Shown here: in pieces, positions 53,480 to 63,559 of the stretch
Layout of the letters: each line of letters begins with the position of its first letter
How positions within the stretch are numbered: the first letter of the stretch is position 1
From: Plasmopara viticola
Lineage: Eukaryota > Oomycota > Peronosporomycetes > Peronosporales > Peronosporaceae
Assembly: GCA_001695595.3 (NCBI GenBank)
Contig: MBPM02000028.1
Span: forward strand, 124,001-188,000
Reading direction: 5' to 3'
Length of the DNA stretch: 64,000 bases
Notes under the pieces: generated by a model
Databases searched by the model: none
The model's input: the letters and a program-made list of their open reading frames with translations, nothing else
What the model was told of the DNA's origin: nothing
Translations under genes and position numbers: made by a program

Positions 53480-55260
53480 CTGCCCGGACGAGGTGCATCA
53501 ATCACGATCTCAAACTATATAAGCGGGACAAGAATTTGCCAGATTTGTGATTCGCTACCCGGTATTGGTGTATATTCATAATTGGATTATTCGTAATCGT
53601 CGTTTTACGTCAGTTCCTGTCAGTGCCTGTCTTTTTTAATGCTGCACTGTTTTTTCGTGAAACTATGCATGCGACACCAGCCTTCCACCATGCAAACACT
53701 CACGTAATCGAGATTAAGAAAAGTATGAAGAGTTGTACAAATAGCTAAGTTGATGTATCACGCTACTTTTTCTGGTAATGATGTGTGCACTGACAAAGAC
53801 CACCGCATTCTAATACTTCTTCGTACCCATGTTGACAAGATCATAAAGGTGAGTAATGATCGCGCAAGAGGACTCCATGCAGATCAGTAGAAGCAATGGA
53901 GCGTCAAAACTTTGGCACAGCTTTTAAAGTGCAATCTCATTGGAAGAAGAAGCTATGACAGCGATGGCACTACCAATGTGCATGGCTAAAAGAAAGACGT
54001 CAAATTTTGACAGCTGCCGTTAGCTCTACGAGAATGAAACAGCTAAATGTGCAACAAATTATGATTTTACGAGGACGAGATGGACGCAATGGAATGAATA
54101 AAGCTACATCGAGCGATGACGAATGCTATGCATACGGCGTTTGACGTATAAAAACTTAACTTCTGTCAATAATATTGTTTACAATTTATGAAGTGCTAAG
54201 CGCACGAGAAGAATGTGATGCTTAATTATGCGGGACGCTCCTTGCCATCACATAAGTGTTAGAGCAAAGCTAGTTAGGAAACAAAGTTACACTCATCATG
54301 GCTCCGACACGCTAGCTGGTGGTGCAAATTACGATCAAGCTTCGCCAGACCAGTACGTTGTACGCAAACCCGTATTGCAGACGGACAGCGCACGTCAGTT
54401 TAATGTAGACCGCGAATTGGAAAGAAGAAGTCGTTGGTCAAGGGTGTCATCTGAATTCGCGTCCAGTACGTCAGAGGAGCAAGTGAAATTGACGTTTAAG
54501 ACAGCAATATTGAGCACGCTGACATGTAAGTCTCGGGTGAATCGGCAACTACTGAAGACTTCGAAACAAAACCGGCGAATCGGATGTGCAAAGCAGTGTC
54601 TTCGTGGGTGTTCTATCCAACATGTACATATATATATGAATATGAATATGAAGTGGAGGCATTTGCGGGATTGAACGAGATAAATTAAAAGAAGGACCTA
54701 TTCTTGGAGACGTCCATATGGAAGATAAGGCATGAGTTTGATCTCATGTGAAAATTTTGAAGCGCCGCGTCATACATATTAAATTGTTGCCACTAAGACT
54801 ATTTTTTTATTAATGTAATGTAATGTATTACGTTATCGCGTTGCCAAGTTATGCACGTGCTAGGCTCAATCTGGCTAGTCCACGGCATAGAATGGTGTCC
54901 GCATACGTCGAGTCTCGTTCGGCGGGCAGTGCAGCCAGCACCGAGGTCGTGAGGGTCTTCCATTATTCTGCTTTAGCTCTGACTTGGTAAGAGCCCAGGT
55001 GGCGCCCGGTGCTGGAGACCGTCGCGTCGAGGGTGAGACTCGTTAAAGACCTGCAGATGCCCGAGAGCACCTGCCCGAAGCGCGCGAGCATTTAGCCCCC
55101 GCGCTTGGAAGGAGGGCGTCACCCCAACCTTTTCCAAGCTATATTCTTTACCAATAAATGAATGAGGGCTACGCCTGTATTGTCAAGTACAGCCAAGGCC
55201 AAGCAATTGCGTTTAGGGCGTGTCAAGACTAAGGTCAGAGTTGATATAGATATTGAACTA
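53480..55260 (+). pseudogene. effector 3' tail plus P family copy 4, split by a SINE
   Basis: 53480-53570 keeps the non-coding 3' trailer seen behind other E copies (GCGGGACAAGAATTTG...GCCAGATTTGTGATTCG). At 53609 the GTCAGTTCCTGTCAGTGCCTGTC block opens P sequence. 54228-54674 is an open frame with HHGSDTLAGGANYDQA; its DNA parallels P copy 2 and then the 3' part of copy 1 to about 54770. A family S element at 54812-55139 interrupts the copy, which resumes as ACCAATAAATGAATG with the GTATTGTCAAGTACAGCC block. Several stops break the remainder. Confidence 0.58.
54812..55139 (-). mobile_element. SINE-like element, family S, full length, inserted in P copy 4
   Basis: Reverse complement of the 7624 element, including its complete 5' end (GCTTGGAAAAGGTTGGGG at 55139-55122) and a tail of TAATG repeats on the plus strand. 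Flanks TATTTTTTTATT and TATATTCTTTA form a poor, aged target duplication. Comparison with P copy 1 shows the host sequence continuing on both sides. Confidence 0.8.
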
Positions 55261-55269
55261 CCGAATAGA

Positions 55270-55520
55270 TCATTATACAGTTGGGGCAGTGCTCCTCTTT
55301 ATTACTAGCATATTGCCCATTTTTACTTGTGATTTGGCTACGTGAAGACTATTAAAAAATAATGTATTCTTGCGTTCCGATGCACCGGCGTGACTGAGTA
55401 TTTGAACACTGTGGCTGGCAACTCTGGGGCGTCTGTATACCTGTGAGGCCAACATCAATGGAGACGCGACCAAATCTAGATAGTACGCGTAATTATAAGT
55501 GCTAATTGTAAAAGATATTG
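55270..55520 (-). repeat. P-flank fragment
   Basis: Reverse-complemented, this is similar to 46960-47140 and to 37590-37760 (TTTGGTCGCGTCTCCATT, GGGCAATATGCTAGTA blocks). It joins P copy 4 to the 3' end of the 55545-56630 effector relic. No open frame of note. Confidence 0.5.
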
Positions 55521-55544
55521 AGATCATCACTTTTAAAGCGTAAT

Positions 55545-56630
55545 AAATTTAAATCGTCTGATTTGGAGACTTTGTAAACGGCTGAAGCACCAAGTCCGGA
55601 GCATACAGAAAACGAACTTTTTTATTATAACTTGCTTGACATTCGTGTTTAATTTAACAAGAGTCACCTTTTTAGCTATCAAAAAGCCCGCGACAGAAAA
55701 TTCCACGTCATAAAGTTTCACATTTTGTGGCGCAAGGGAGACAGACTTAAGCCATACGTTCTGTGGTGATTTTTTCAGACGCTGACTTTATTTGACCAGT
55801 GCCAATTACTACTAAACTCAGCATTACCTTCAACCATCGTTGCAAGATATGACGCTAGAACCACGGTTCTAGGACTCGTTGATTGCTGCATCTTGTCAAA
55901 AACCCGACCAAAAGAAATTCTCGTGCGTCATGCAGCAAATCGGTCATATCCACCACGCTAAAATTCACTTATTTTAGTAATCAGTACAAAAAAATTTTCG
56001 GTGAAATCGACTATTTGTGCTCCCAACAATACTCATCGTACGACACCCACGGCAAAGCTGAACGAGGCATGAAGAAACACTGGAGGCTGCTTTCTGGGCT
56101 GCCGTCCATGTAAGATTGATTTAAAAGTTTTGCGGCTGTTGATGGAGATATTTTGTTGTCGAATCATTCCTTATAAACTGCTCCGGCCGGCTTCTGATTA
56201 TCTCATAAGAGTATGTATTAAAAGTCGCCAAAGGTCTGGTCGGGTGGATTCTCTGTTTAAAATGCAGCAACGAGTTGACTCTCCTGTGCTTCACTCCGCG
56301 TAACAATCGCTTGGAGGTGTTTTACTAGCTTTTTGTCACCGTTCACGATCTTGGCATCGGTCTGACGAAGAGGTTCTGTGAGATAGAGGTTCCTTCGCCG
56401 TGAAATTTGTTGAGGATGGGTCCTGAAGCACTGAAAATTCGTCTCATATTGCGTCGGTACATCGTTACTCTTTAACGCATCTTGTAAATGGATTGGAACT
56501 GAGACTTTGAGCGGGTTTCGCGGATGACGTCACCCGTATTGTTGAGTTGGTCAGCCGCTGGATTGAATGCGAAGCAGAGGCCGATGCTAATTATGAGCTC
56601 AATTGAGATGTGTAGGCGCGTAGTTGACAT
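55545..56630 (-). pseudogene. family E effector pseudogene (copy 3)
   Basis: ATG at 56630, then a signal peptide like the family (LIISIGLCFAFNPA core) and DQLNNTGDVI, but the frame meets a stop about 50 codons in. Later blocks are legible out of frame: the WLS/Y-C-W equivalent near 56010-56050, the TEAQ block near 56285, and the tail near 55560-55610. Substitutions and indels are more numerous than in the 48545-49699 copy. Confidence 0.7.
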
Positions 56631-56759
56631 ATGGATGTGACTATAAAAAAGTACAAAATCGTACTTCTACGAACGCACTCTCGGAACATATCGTATGATT
56701 AAATTTATGAAGAAAAAAATTATAGATAATGGGAAGCCAGCTTTAAAATTTAAAACTTC

Positions 56760-57340
56760 ACTTTAATGTAATGCAAAGCATCACTTCGTGAGCTAGATGT
56801 CCTTCTCCGGCCAGATTAACACGACACCATCCGTGGCGTGCACGTTTCTCGAGCTAATAGCTCTTTCGACGCGTTTCATAACAAATAGTAAGCCAATTGA
56901 GAAAAGGCAATGTTTTTTGCTAATACAGTCGTGAAAATCAAAACATAAAAACTATTCAGACTCAAACTTTTCAAGATCGTCGCCATTCACGATAAGCCGA
57001 GTCGTTTTGCAAAGATAGTCCTAGAGTGCTCTTTCAGCCACGTTGAAACGACTACGCTTCGGTGTTTGTGTCTCGTTATATCACTCAGTGCCACTTAAGT
57101 CGAGACTACCGTGTCAAAGGGTTTCTTTTCGCTGTGAGAGACGTTAAAACTTTCCAGCTTTTCTTTAACAATCTCTGTTAAATCACCCCTTAGCCTGAAA
57201 AGATTGTGTGCGCAAACTCCCCCACTTTTTCCACTCCGACGCTACACGAAAATTTGCTCGCGTTTCTCTTGACAGCCAAAAGGAAAATGGTCTTACCCGC
57301 ATCTCGGTTTAAACCAAGCATTCTCCCTGGTAGAGTAATC
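56760..57340 (-). repeat. P family fragment
   Basis: 56790-57000 matches 42980-43160. 57040-57090 resembles the AAACGACT(G/A)CGCTTC part of P copies 1 and 2. 57290-57350 carries the GATTACTCTACCAGGGAGAATGC block on the minus strand, equal to the MIGLNRD region of copy 1. The piece is a scrambled minus-strand relic with no usable frame. Confidence 0.5.
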
Positions 57341-57359
57341 AGCAGTGAAGTTGCGCAGT

Positions 57360-57600
57360 TTCCGCTCTTGCGTGTATCGCATTCCGATTTTCTCGCGCTA
57401 CGAAAAAAGATAAATTAGACGACTAAGCCAATGCCGTCGCGAATTCCTGGTAGCAAAGCACGTGTCTGTGGACCGCCAAAATATGTCGTACGAGCAAGTT
57501 TTTGATGATCTGAATCACAAAGAGGTTTATTTTGACCTTTCATGCCCTGGACTTGTTGCTTGAGCCATTTAGTTGATGAGATTCTTTAGCTGTCCAGAAT
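57360..57600 (+). pseudogene. family E effector 3' relic
   Basis: This matches the 3' part of the 40880-41580 relic: TCGCATTCCGATTTTCTCGCG, AAAGCACGTGTCTGTGGA, GATGATCTGAATCACAA and the CTTGAGCCATTT end. Only the C-terminal region remains. It lies between P debris and repeat Q. Confidence 0.55.
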
Positions 57601-57639
57601 CCGACAATCTGTTCCTTTGCCAATCAATCAATGCCAGAA

Positions 57640-58833
57640 TCGAATAGCACTCGGCCATTCTTTATGAAAGGTCAGCACATAGCACGATCTCTTCAGATAG
57701 ATACAGATCTTGCCCCGCGACACTGTCGCCTCATCTCTCACAGATGGCCAGGGGCTGTTTTTATAACTTCGAGGTGTTGCATCCATTAGGCATCGAAAAG
57801 CTCATGGACTGATCCGTGAACCGCCTTTTACGGGTGCTGAACGAGCTGTATACGCGGAAAAGCAGAAGAGTAAGGTCAAGGATGATAAAGTTCGCATCGC
57901 AGTCAACGAAGCAGATCAACATTTAAGAAGAATTATTGAAAGCTAGTTACTATACATTTTTGCAGCCAATTTTGCTTAACGCTATGCTGATGCCTGAATA
58001 TGTTATCATTATGTACTGGAACAATTGATGGCAATTATCAGATACTTTACATACCGTGTGTGAGCCACCGATTATTTGTTTACAAAGGTTGCAACAGTGT
58101 CAAGCAGCATTCTTGGACTTCATCCATCCCAAGACGTACACTTCCATAAAGGCAATTTGTGAGACCAAACTTTAGTATTTGTTTACTTAAGTACAGAACG
58201 TATCTGATAAAATTGCCCAATTCTGGGTGTGGCGGTCCAGGAAGACTTTGAAAAGCTCTTCTAGGACTGCTTCAACCGATAGTGATGATATTTTTTAGAT
58301 TTTGTGACCAGTATTTTGCTATGCCGTCGATCTTCATGCTTCTTTCTCTCTCTTATAGAGTTCGAGCAGGGATGCTTGCAAAAGAATTCGCGGCAGACCC
58401 ACTAATCTTTGGCCGTATTGGTGTCGTGCGGAGCGCTATCTATTTAGCGCATGCCTACTTGACAAGTTTCTCCGTCCCAGCTGAGACGCCCCTCCGCAGC
58501 TCGATAAGCGCAATGCATTAATGTTACATCGTTGACGAAATTGATGGCATTAATTCTTCTTGTCGTATTCGCGTCGATACGCTCTTTAATTTAAGCACCA
58601 ACGGCTTCATCGACGTTAAGCAAAAAGCTGGGTTTATCCGGGCCCCTCTCAGGGGAATTCGTTACACTCTCTAGATGCCCCAACTTTGAGCCGTGTCTGC
58701 GCTGTCTACGACAAGCTGCTCATTGACACTCCACGTACGCTGTCAGAGCTTTGCTCGTGATGCCTTGATCAGTCAGACACATCATTTTCGACATCATACA
58801 CTTATTCTAATAGTGAGTTACTAAAGGATTCAC
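57640..58833 (+). repeat. dispersed repeats Q and R, direct copy
   Basis: 57640-58150 is repeat Q (partner 40450-40870, inverted). 58210-58833 is repeat R (partner 51900-52480). The two are contiguous here, so they may be parts of one larger degenerate element. 58282-58521 is an open frame of 79 codons without a motif. The family S SINE at 58846 landed in the R part. Confidence 0.6.
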
Positions 58834-58845
58834 TAGAATGTCTTT

Positions 58846-59124
58846 CTCGCGCGCTTCGGGCAGGTGCTCTCGGGCATCTGCAGGTCTCTAACGAGTCTCA
58901 CCCTCGACGCGATGGTCTCCAGCACTAGGGCGCCACCTGGGCTCTTACCAAGTCAGAACTACACAAAATAATGGAAGATCCTCACGGCCTCGGTGCTGGC
59001 TGCACTGCCCGCCGAACGAGACCCGACGTATGCGGACACAACTCTATGCCGTGGACTAGCCATAGAGCCTAGCACGTGCATAACTTGGCAACGCGATAAC
59101 GTAATACAATACAATACAATACAA
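58846..59124 (+). mobile_element. SINE-like element, family S, 5'-truncated, youngest-looking copy
   Basis: This begins CTCGCGCGCTTCGGGCAGG, about 55 bp into the full-length form, and ends in four or five clean AATAC repeats. A perfect 12-bp target duplication TAGAATGTCTTT lies at 58834-58845 and 59125-59136. The clean tail and perfect duplication suggest a recent insertion, about 0.2 kb upstream of an effector gene. Confidence 0.88.
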
Positions 59125-59349
59125 TAGAATGTCTTTGACATCTAGTCTAGGGTTTAGGATGTTATTTACTTATCGGTAGGTAAGGTATTGCAATCTCAAA
59201 GGTGCGGCGCGAAAAAAAATTCTTGCCATCGATTGGTCCAATTTATTTTAATAATAATGTCAGCTCACCACCTGACACAAATTTTGCCAGCTACCTTATC
59301 TGATTTTAGAATCGGATTAATTGGCTAAGGAAAGATCATCGCATCCAAA

Positions 59350-60618
59350 ATGTCAGCTATGCGCTTCCAGCTCTCGTCTATAAAGCTGATAATTAGCATC
59401 ACCCTCTGCTTCGCATTCAATCCAGCAACTGGCCAACTCAACAATCCGGGTGGGGTCATCCTCGGACGTCACTTAGAGCCTCCGCTCCTCTCTACTCACA
59501 ATAACTCGGCCCTTACTGAAGATGCGTTGAAGAGCCACGATGTACCTAAGCAATACACGGCCGCCGATGGCATCAGCGACAAGGAAGCTAGGGTCAATAA
59601 GGGGATTTTTAATGCTTTAAGTCTCATTATTAACAAAGTAAAAGGCGAAGGAACTTCGAGTCTCACTGAACCTCTTCTTCAGTCCGACACCAAGATCGGA
59701 AACGGTGACGAAATGCTGGTATAATATCTTCAAGCGAATACTGAGCGGACTGAAGCACAGGATAGCCTCTTGCATGCTGCAATCAAGAAATTTCGTGAAT
59801 CAAAGGATCCATCCGACCAGACCTTTGGCGACATTGAGTACATACACCTGTTGACTAATCCGAAGTCGGCCGAGGTAGTTTATGACGAATGGTTTAACGG
59901 CAAAGAAACTCCATTTACAGCCATAAAGCGTTTGGACCGATCTTTCGATGACAGCAGTCCCGATAGCAGCCTTCAAAATTTCTTTAAACACCGATTAGCT
60001 TTGCCGTGGCTGTCGTACGTCGGGTATTGCTGGAAGTATAATAAAGGCAATTTCTTCGAAGAGAACTTGCTTCGATTCTTCAAGGAAGCAAAATTGAAAG
60101 AAAAAACTATGGCAGAGTTGATCTATAATGCAAGAGACTTCCCCTTTGGTCAGGTGGTGTTCGATAGGATGCAGCAGTACTCGGTGAGTCGTCTATCAAC
60201 CCGTGATCTGGCGTTTCGTCTTGAGAGAACAATTAGCGGGTCTGCTGATTATTCAAAGTTTTGGCAAATGCTTTTAGAGCAAAAAGACCATCTTGACGAT
60301 ACTCCGCTGAACGTGTGGCTTGAGTATGTCGCATACTGTTTATTTTACGCTACGGAACCGAGCGCTTTTCTTCCCATATACCCTGCGGTCCAGGCTTTTT
60401 TTGAAGCTGAGAAAGTGAATGTGGCCAGCCAAATTAGTATGTTTGAGCACATGATCCGTGATATAAATAATAAGAAGGTCGCAACTACTTCTTCTGGCCT
60501 AGACCCGAAGCTTCAGCCGTTTGCAGAGTCGACGAATCTCGGCAATTCCGCTCGGTTAAAATCTATGAGGCTGAGGCAACTTGCCGTCTTCATGATTAGC
60601 TATCTAAAGTCGGCGTAG
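59350..60618 (+). pseudogene. family E effector gene with a single in-frame stop (copy 4)
   Basis: From ATG 59350 the frame runs 124 codons, meets TAA at 59722-59724, and continues in the same frame to a stop at 60616-60618 (422 codons in all). It has a signal peptide (LIISITLCFAFNPA core), ALKSHDVPKQ and SDKEAR (EER-like, RXLR missing), then WY-type blocks FGDIEYIHLLTNPKSAEVVYDEW, ALPWLSYVGYCWKYN, AELIYNARDFPFGQVVFDRM and NVWLEYVAYC. It ends with the full C-terminus that 39361-40287 and 62322-63329 lack. Apart from the stop it looks intact, so the break is recent, or a sequencing error, or the stop is read through. The family would be secreted and host-directed by analogy. Confidence 0.78.
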
Positions 60619-60639
60619 GCTTGTGGTCGTATCAACCAT

Positions 60640-61600
60640 ATCATTTTGATTTACGTCAGTATCTGACAATACCTGTCTTATTTGGTGCTGTTTTCTTTTC
60701 TCGCGAGATTAATCATGCAACGACGGGTGAAGGTAAACCAGCCTCGATTTCCCACTGACTTTGTTGCTTTTAATAAACGTTGCGCTAATGCGCTGTCACC
60801 TTAAGTATTTTAAACGAGTTATCATGCAATTTTTCTGGCAACGGTGTGGTGTGTTCGATGACAAAGTCTAACGCATCTTAAAATTTTTCCGTATGCGCCA
60901 CATTGAAATCGCCAGAGTTGGCGATAACGCTGATTCTCTTCAATATTATCATAAAATTACGCTGCATTATCGGCAAAACTCTTTGTCTTTTCCTCTTCGA
61001 TAGCCTACGGCTTTTGCATCGAAGTGTCGCATAGAACATTGGTGCAGCTACTGCAAATCTGGCAAGCCAGATCCACTTTCCCACCTGTAACCTCGTTTCT
61101 ATTACTCGGACATAATAACTCTGGTCGGATGTGTCGGAAAGATTGGGGTAAGAACTTCTAAAGGGCAGATGATCGGTTTATATGTAAAGTACAGGATGTC
61201 TGGAAGACTAACGCAATGGAGAACTAAATACGATACGTAGATTGTCGATACATATAGACGTCGGTGATCGCCCTCGGGCCCTTTATGAACTTCAATCTCT
61301 GTTTGACTTCGCAAGTTCCTTTATTCATCTCAGCGTGAAGCTTGCCAACGCAATGACGCATTGGACACGCAGTCGTGAGGCATTGACGACGACTTCGCTT
61401 TACTTAACATCTAAGCCACCTGTGTGTATGGGGTGCGCTTTGTCACATGACGGCATTCGTTAGAGTCGTGCGGCTGAGCGACACGCAGCCCTACAGGAGG
61501 TTGAAATCGATTATAAGTGTGTACACAAACACGCGCATGAGATACAATTCTCGTTTCCATCATAGCACCTCGGGCACAGCTATTTTATAGCAAAAGTAAT
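60640..61600 (+). pseudogene. P family copy 5, rearranged
   Basis: The junction block TACGTCAGTATCTGACAATACCTGTC follows the effector stop directly. 60720-60900 then parallels 53680-53820. From about 60900 to 61500 the sequence matches P copy 1 in the opposite orientation (CAGATTTGCAGTAGCTG, TTAACATCTAAGCCACCTG and CTGAGCGACACGCAGCCCT blocks match 38720-38960). The copy is thus an inverted composite. No long frame. Confidence 0.5.
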
Positions 61601-61699
61601 GTCTGCTTATTTAATTGTAGCCCTCCAAAACTTATTGCATTCTATATTTCATCTCGTATAACGTCTTCTTTGCTTTCTCCGGTAGTAGCACTATCCGCT

Positions 61700-62120
61700 G
61701 CCATAGCTTTGCTTCTGAATTTATTTACGACATTGCACTGCGCTTTGCTTCCAAGCAGCTGCAAGAGGTACTCTTCATTATTGCCACCTCTATGGTCTCG
61801 CCAACGTGATGTATACGAAATGTGTTAGGATGCGGTAATCTTCATTCACTAAAACTTCGTTGCAAGAATAGAAGTAATATAAAATTGTTCTAGCTAGTTG
61901 TACGACTCCGTCACCCTATACTTCTGCGAGCTCTGATTCGCGAGTGCTTATATGCAGACAGCGCACTAGCACCACATTTGATAAACGCAATGAAAGCAGT
62001 GGAAAATCGAGGCTGGTGTATGTTCACCCATCATCGCATGGATAAATAGTATCACGAGAAAACAATACAGCAGCAAATTATACGGGTATTGACAGGAATA
62101 GTCGTGATTTGAGGATTAGC
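61700..62120 (-). pseudogene. P family copy 6, 5' part
   Basis: Read on the minus strand from the effector at 62322-63329, this carries the ATTCCTGTCAATACCCGT junction block (62092-62075), the ACACCAGCC block and parts of 53700-53960. It faces P copy 5, so the two P pieces lie between convergent effector genes. Confidence 0.5.
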
Positions 62121-62167
62121 GAACGAAAAAGTTGATACGACGACAAACCTATGCCGAATTATAAGAC

Positions 62168-62321
62168 CTAATCATAAACATTGCAAGATCCTTCAAATCT
62201 TGATGCCGCTGTTTGAAAATGCCCGAAATTCGTCGACTTCGCAAACGGCTGAAGCTCCACGAGACCATAAAAAGTAGCTTCGACGATCCTGTCACTCATG
62301 TTGCCCACAGTTTGCTTAAAA
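62168..62321 (-). pseudogene. detached 3' tail of effector E copy 5
   Basis: The out-of-frame continuation of 62322-63329. It still reads DRIVEATFYG and ELQPFAKSTNFG in another register, matching the KLQPFAESTNLGN end of the 59350 copy. It shows that the shorter protein is derived, not ancestral. Confidence 0.65.
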
Positions 62322-63329
62322 TTAATTAGCGTGAGACAAACAGTACGCAACATACTCAAGCCATACGTCCAGCGGAGATTCCTTAAGATGCTGTTGCTCT
62401 GTTTGCTCGACAAGCATTTGCCAAAAATTTGAATAATCCGTCAAACCACTAACCATCATCTCGATACGAAACGCCAGAGCACGGGTCGAAGGATTAACCA
62501 CCAAGAACTGCTGCATTTTGTCAAACACCACCTGACCAAAGGCAACGTCTCGTGCATTATAAAGCAAATCTGCCATGGCCTTCTCATCCAAACCCGCTGT
62601 CTCGAAATATTGGAACAAGTTCTCTGCGGTGAAATCGTTTTTGTTCTGTTTCCAACAATATCCGACGAATGACAACCACGGCAAAGCTGAACGGGGCTTG
62701 AAGAATTTGTGAAGGCTGCTGCCTAGGCTGCTGTCAGAAAAAGAGCGGTCCATACGCTTAATGGCTGTTAATGGAGTTTCTTTGTTGTTAGACCATTTGC
62801 TATAAATTGCCCCGGCCGACTGCGGATCAGTCAACAGCTGTATGTACTGAATGTCGCCAAAGGTCTTGTCGGATGGATCCTCTGAAGCACGAAATCGCTC
62901 AATCATAGCAAGCAAGTGGCTGTCCTGTGCTTCAGTCCGCTTAGTAATCGCTTGAAGGTGTGTGACCAGCGTTTTGTCTCCCATCTTGACATCAGTCTGA
63001 AGAAGAGGTTCAGTGAGGCCCGAAGGTTCTATGCCTTGTAATTTGTTGATGATGGGACTTAAAGCATTGACAATCTCCTTAATAAGTCTTGGTTCCTCGT
63101 CACTAATGCCATCGGCGGCCGTGTATTGCTCAGGTACATTGTGGCTCTTCAACGCATTTGCGGTGAGAGCCGCCTGATTGTGAGTAGAGAGGAGCTGGGG
63201 CTTTGAGAGGGGTCTGGGGATGACATCACCCGAAATATTGAATTGGTTAGCTGAAGTGAACGCGAAGCAAAGGCCGATGATGCCAACTATTAGCTTAGTT
63301 GACGGAAGGAGATGGCGCGTAGCTGACAT
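62322..63329 (-). CDS. secreted effector-like protein, WY/LWY type, family E copy 5
   Basis: This encodes 335 residues from ATG 63329. Signal peptide about 1-28 (LIVGIIGLCFAFTSA), then ALKSHNVPEQ and ISDEEPR, the closest to a dEER motif in this family, with no RXLR before it. WY/LWY blocks follow: FGDIQYIQLLTDPQSAGAIYSKW, LPWLSFVGYCWKQN, MADLLYNARDVAFGQVVF and DVWLEYVAYCL. It stops after CLSHAN, about 85 residues before the end of the 59350 copy. The missing tail survives out of frame at 62168-62321 (LQPFAKSTNFG), so a deletion or frameshift shortened it. It faces the 59350 gene. Secretion and host action are inferred from family resemblance. Confidence 0.75.
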   Translation of the reverse strand: MSATRHLLPSTKLIVGIIGLCFAFTSANQFNISGDVIPRPLSKPQLLSTHNQAALTANALKSHNVPEQYTAADGISDEEPRLIKEIVNALSPIINKLQGIEPSGLTEPLLQTDVKMGDKTLVTHLQAITKRTEAQDSHLLAMIERFRASEDPSDKTFGDIQYIQLLTDPQSAGAIYSKWSNNKETPLTAIKRMDRSFSDSSLGSSLHKFFKPRSALPWLSFVGYCWKQNKNDFTAENLFQYFETAGLDEKAMADLLYNARDVAFGQVVFDKMQQFLVVNPSTRALAFRIEMMVSGLTDYSNFWQMLVEQTEQQHLKESPLDVWLEYVAYCLSHAN

Positions 63330-63559
63330 TCTGGGTGCGATGATCTATTTCCTAGCCAATTAATCAGATTCTAATATGTACTATACAATTTTGTGTTATG
63401 GTGGCTGGTGCAAATTTCACAAAAGACAAATTCGACTCTAAATCTATTATCATTATAGACTGGACCAATTAATTGATTTCCTTAATTGATTTCCTACCGT
63501 ACAATAAAGTACTGCGAAAAGTTAAGACACATCCTGGTAATCTTTTAACTAAAATGTGA

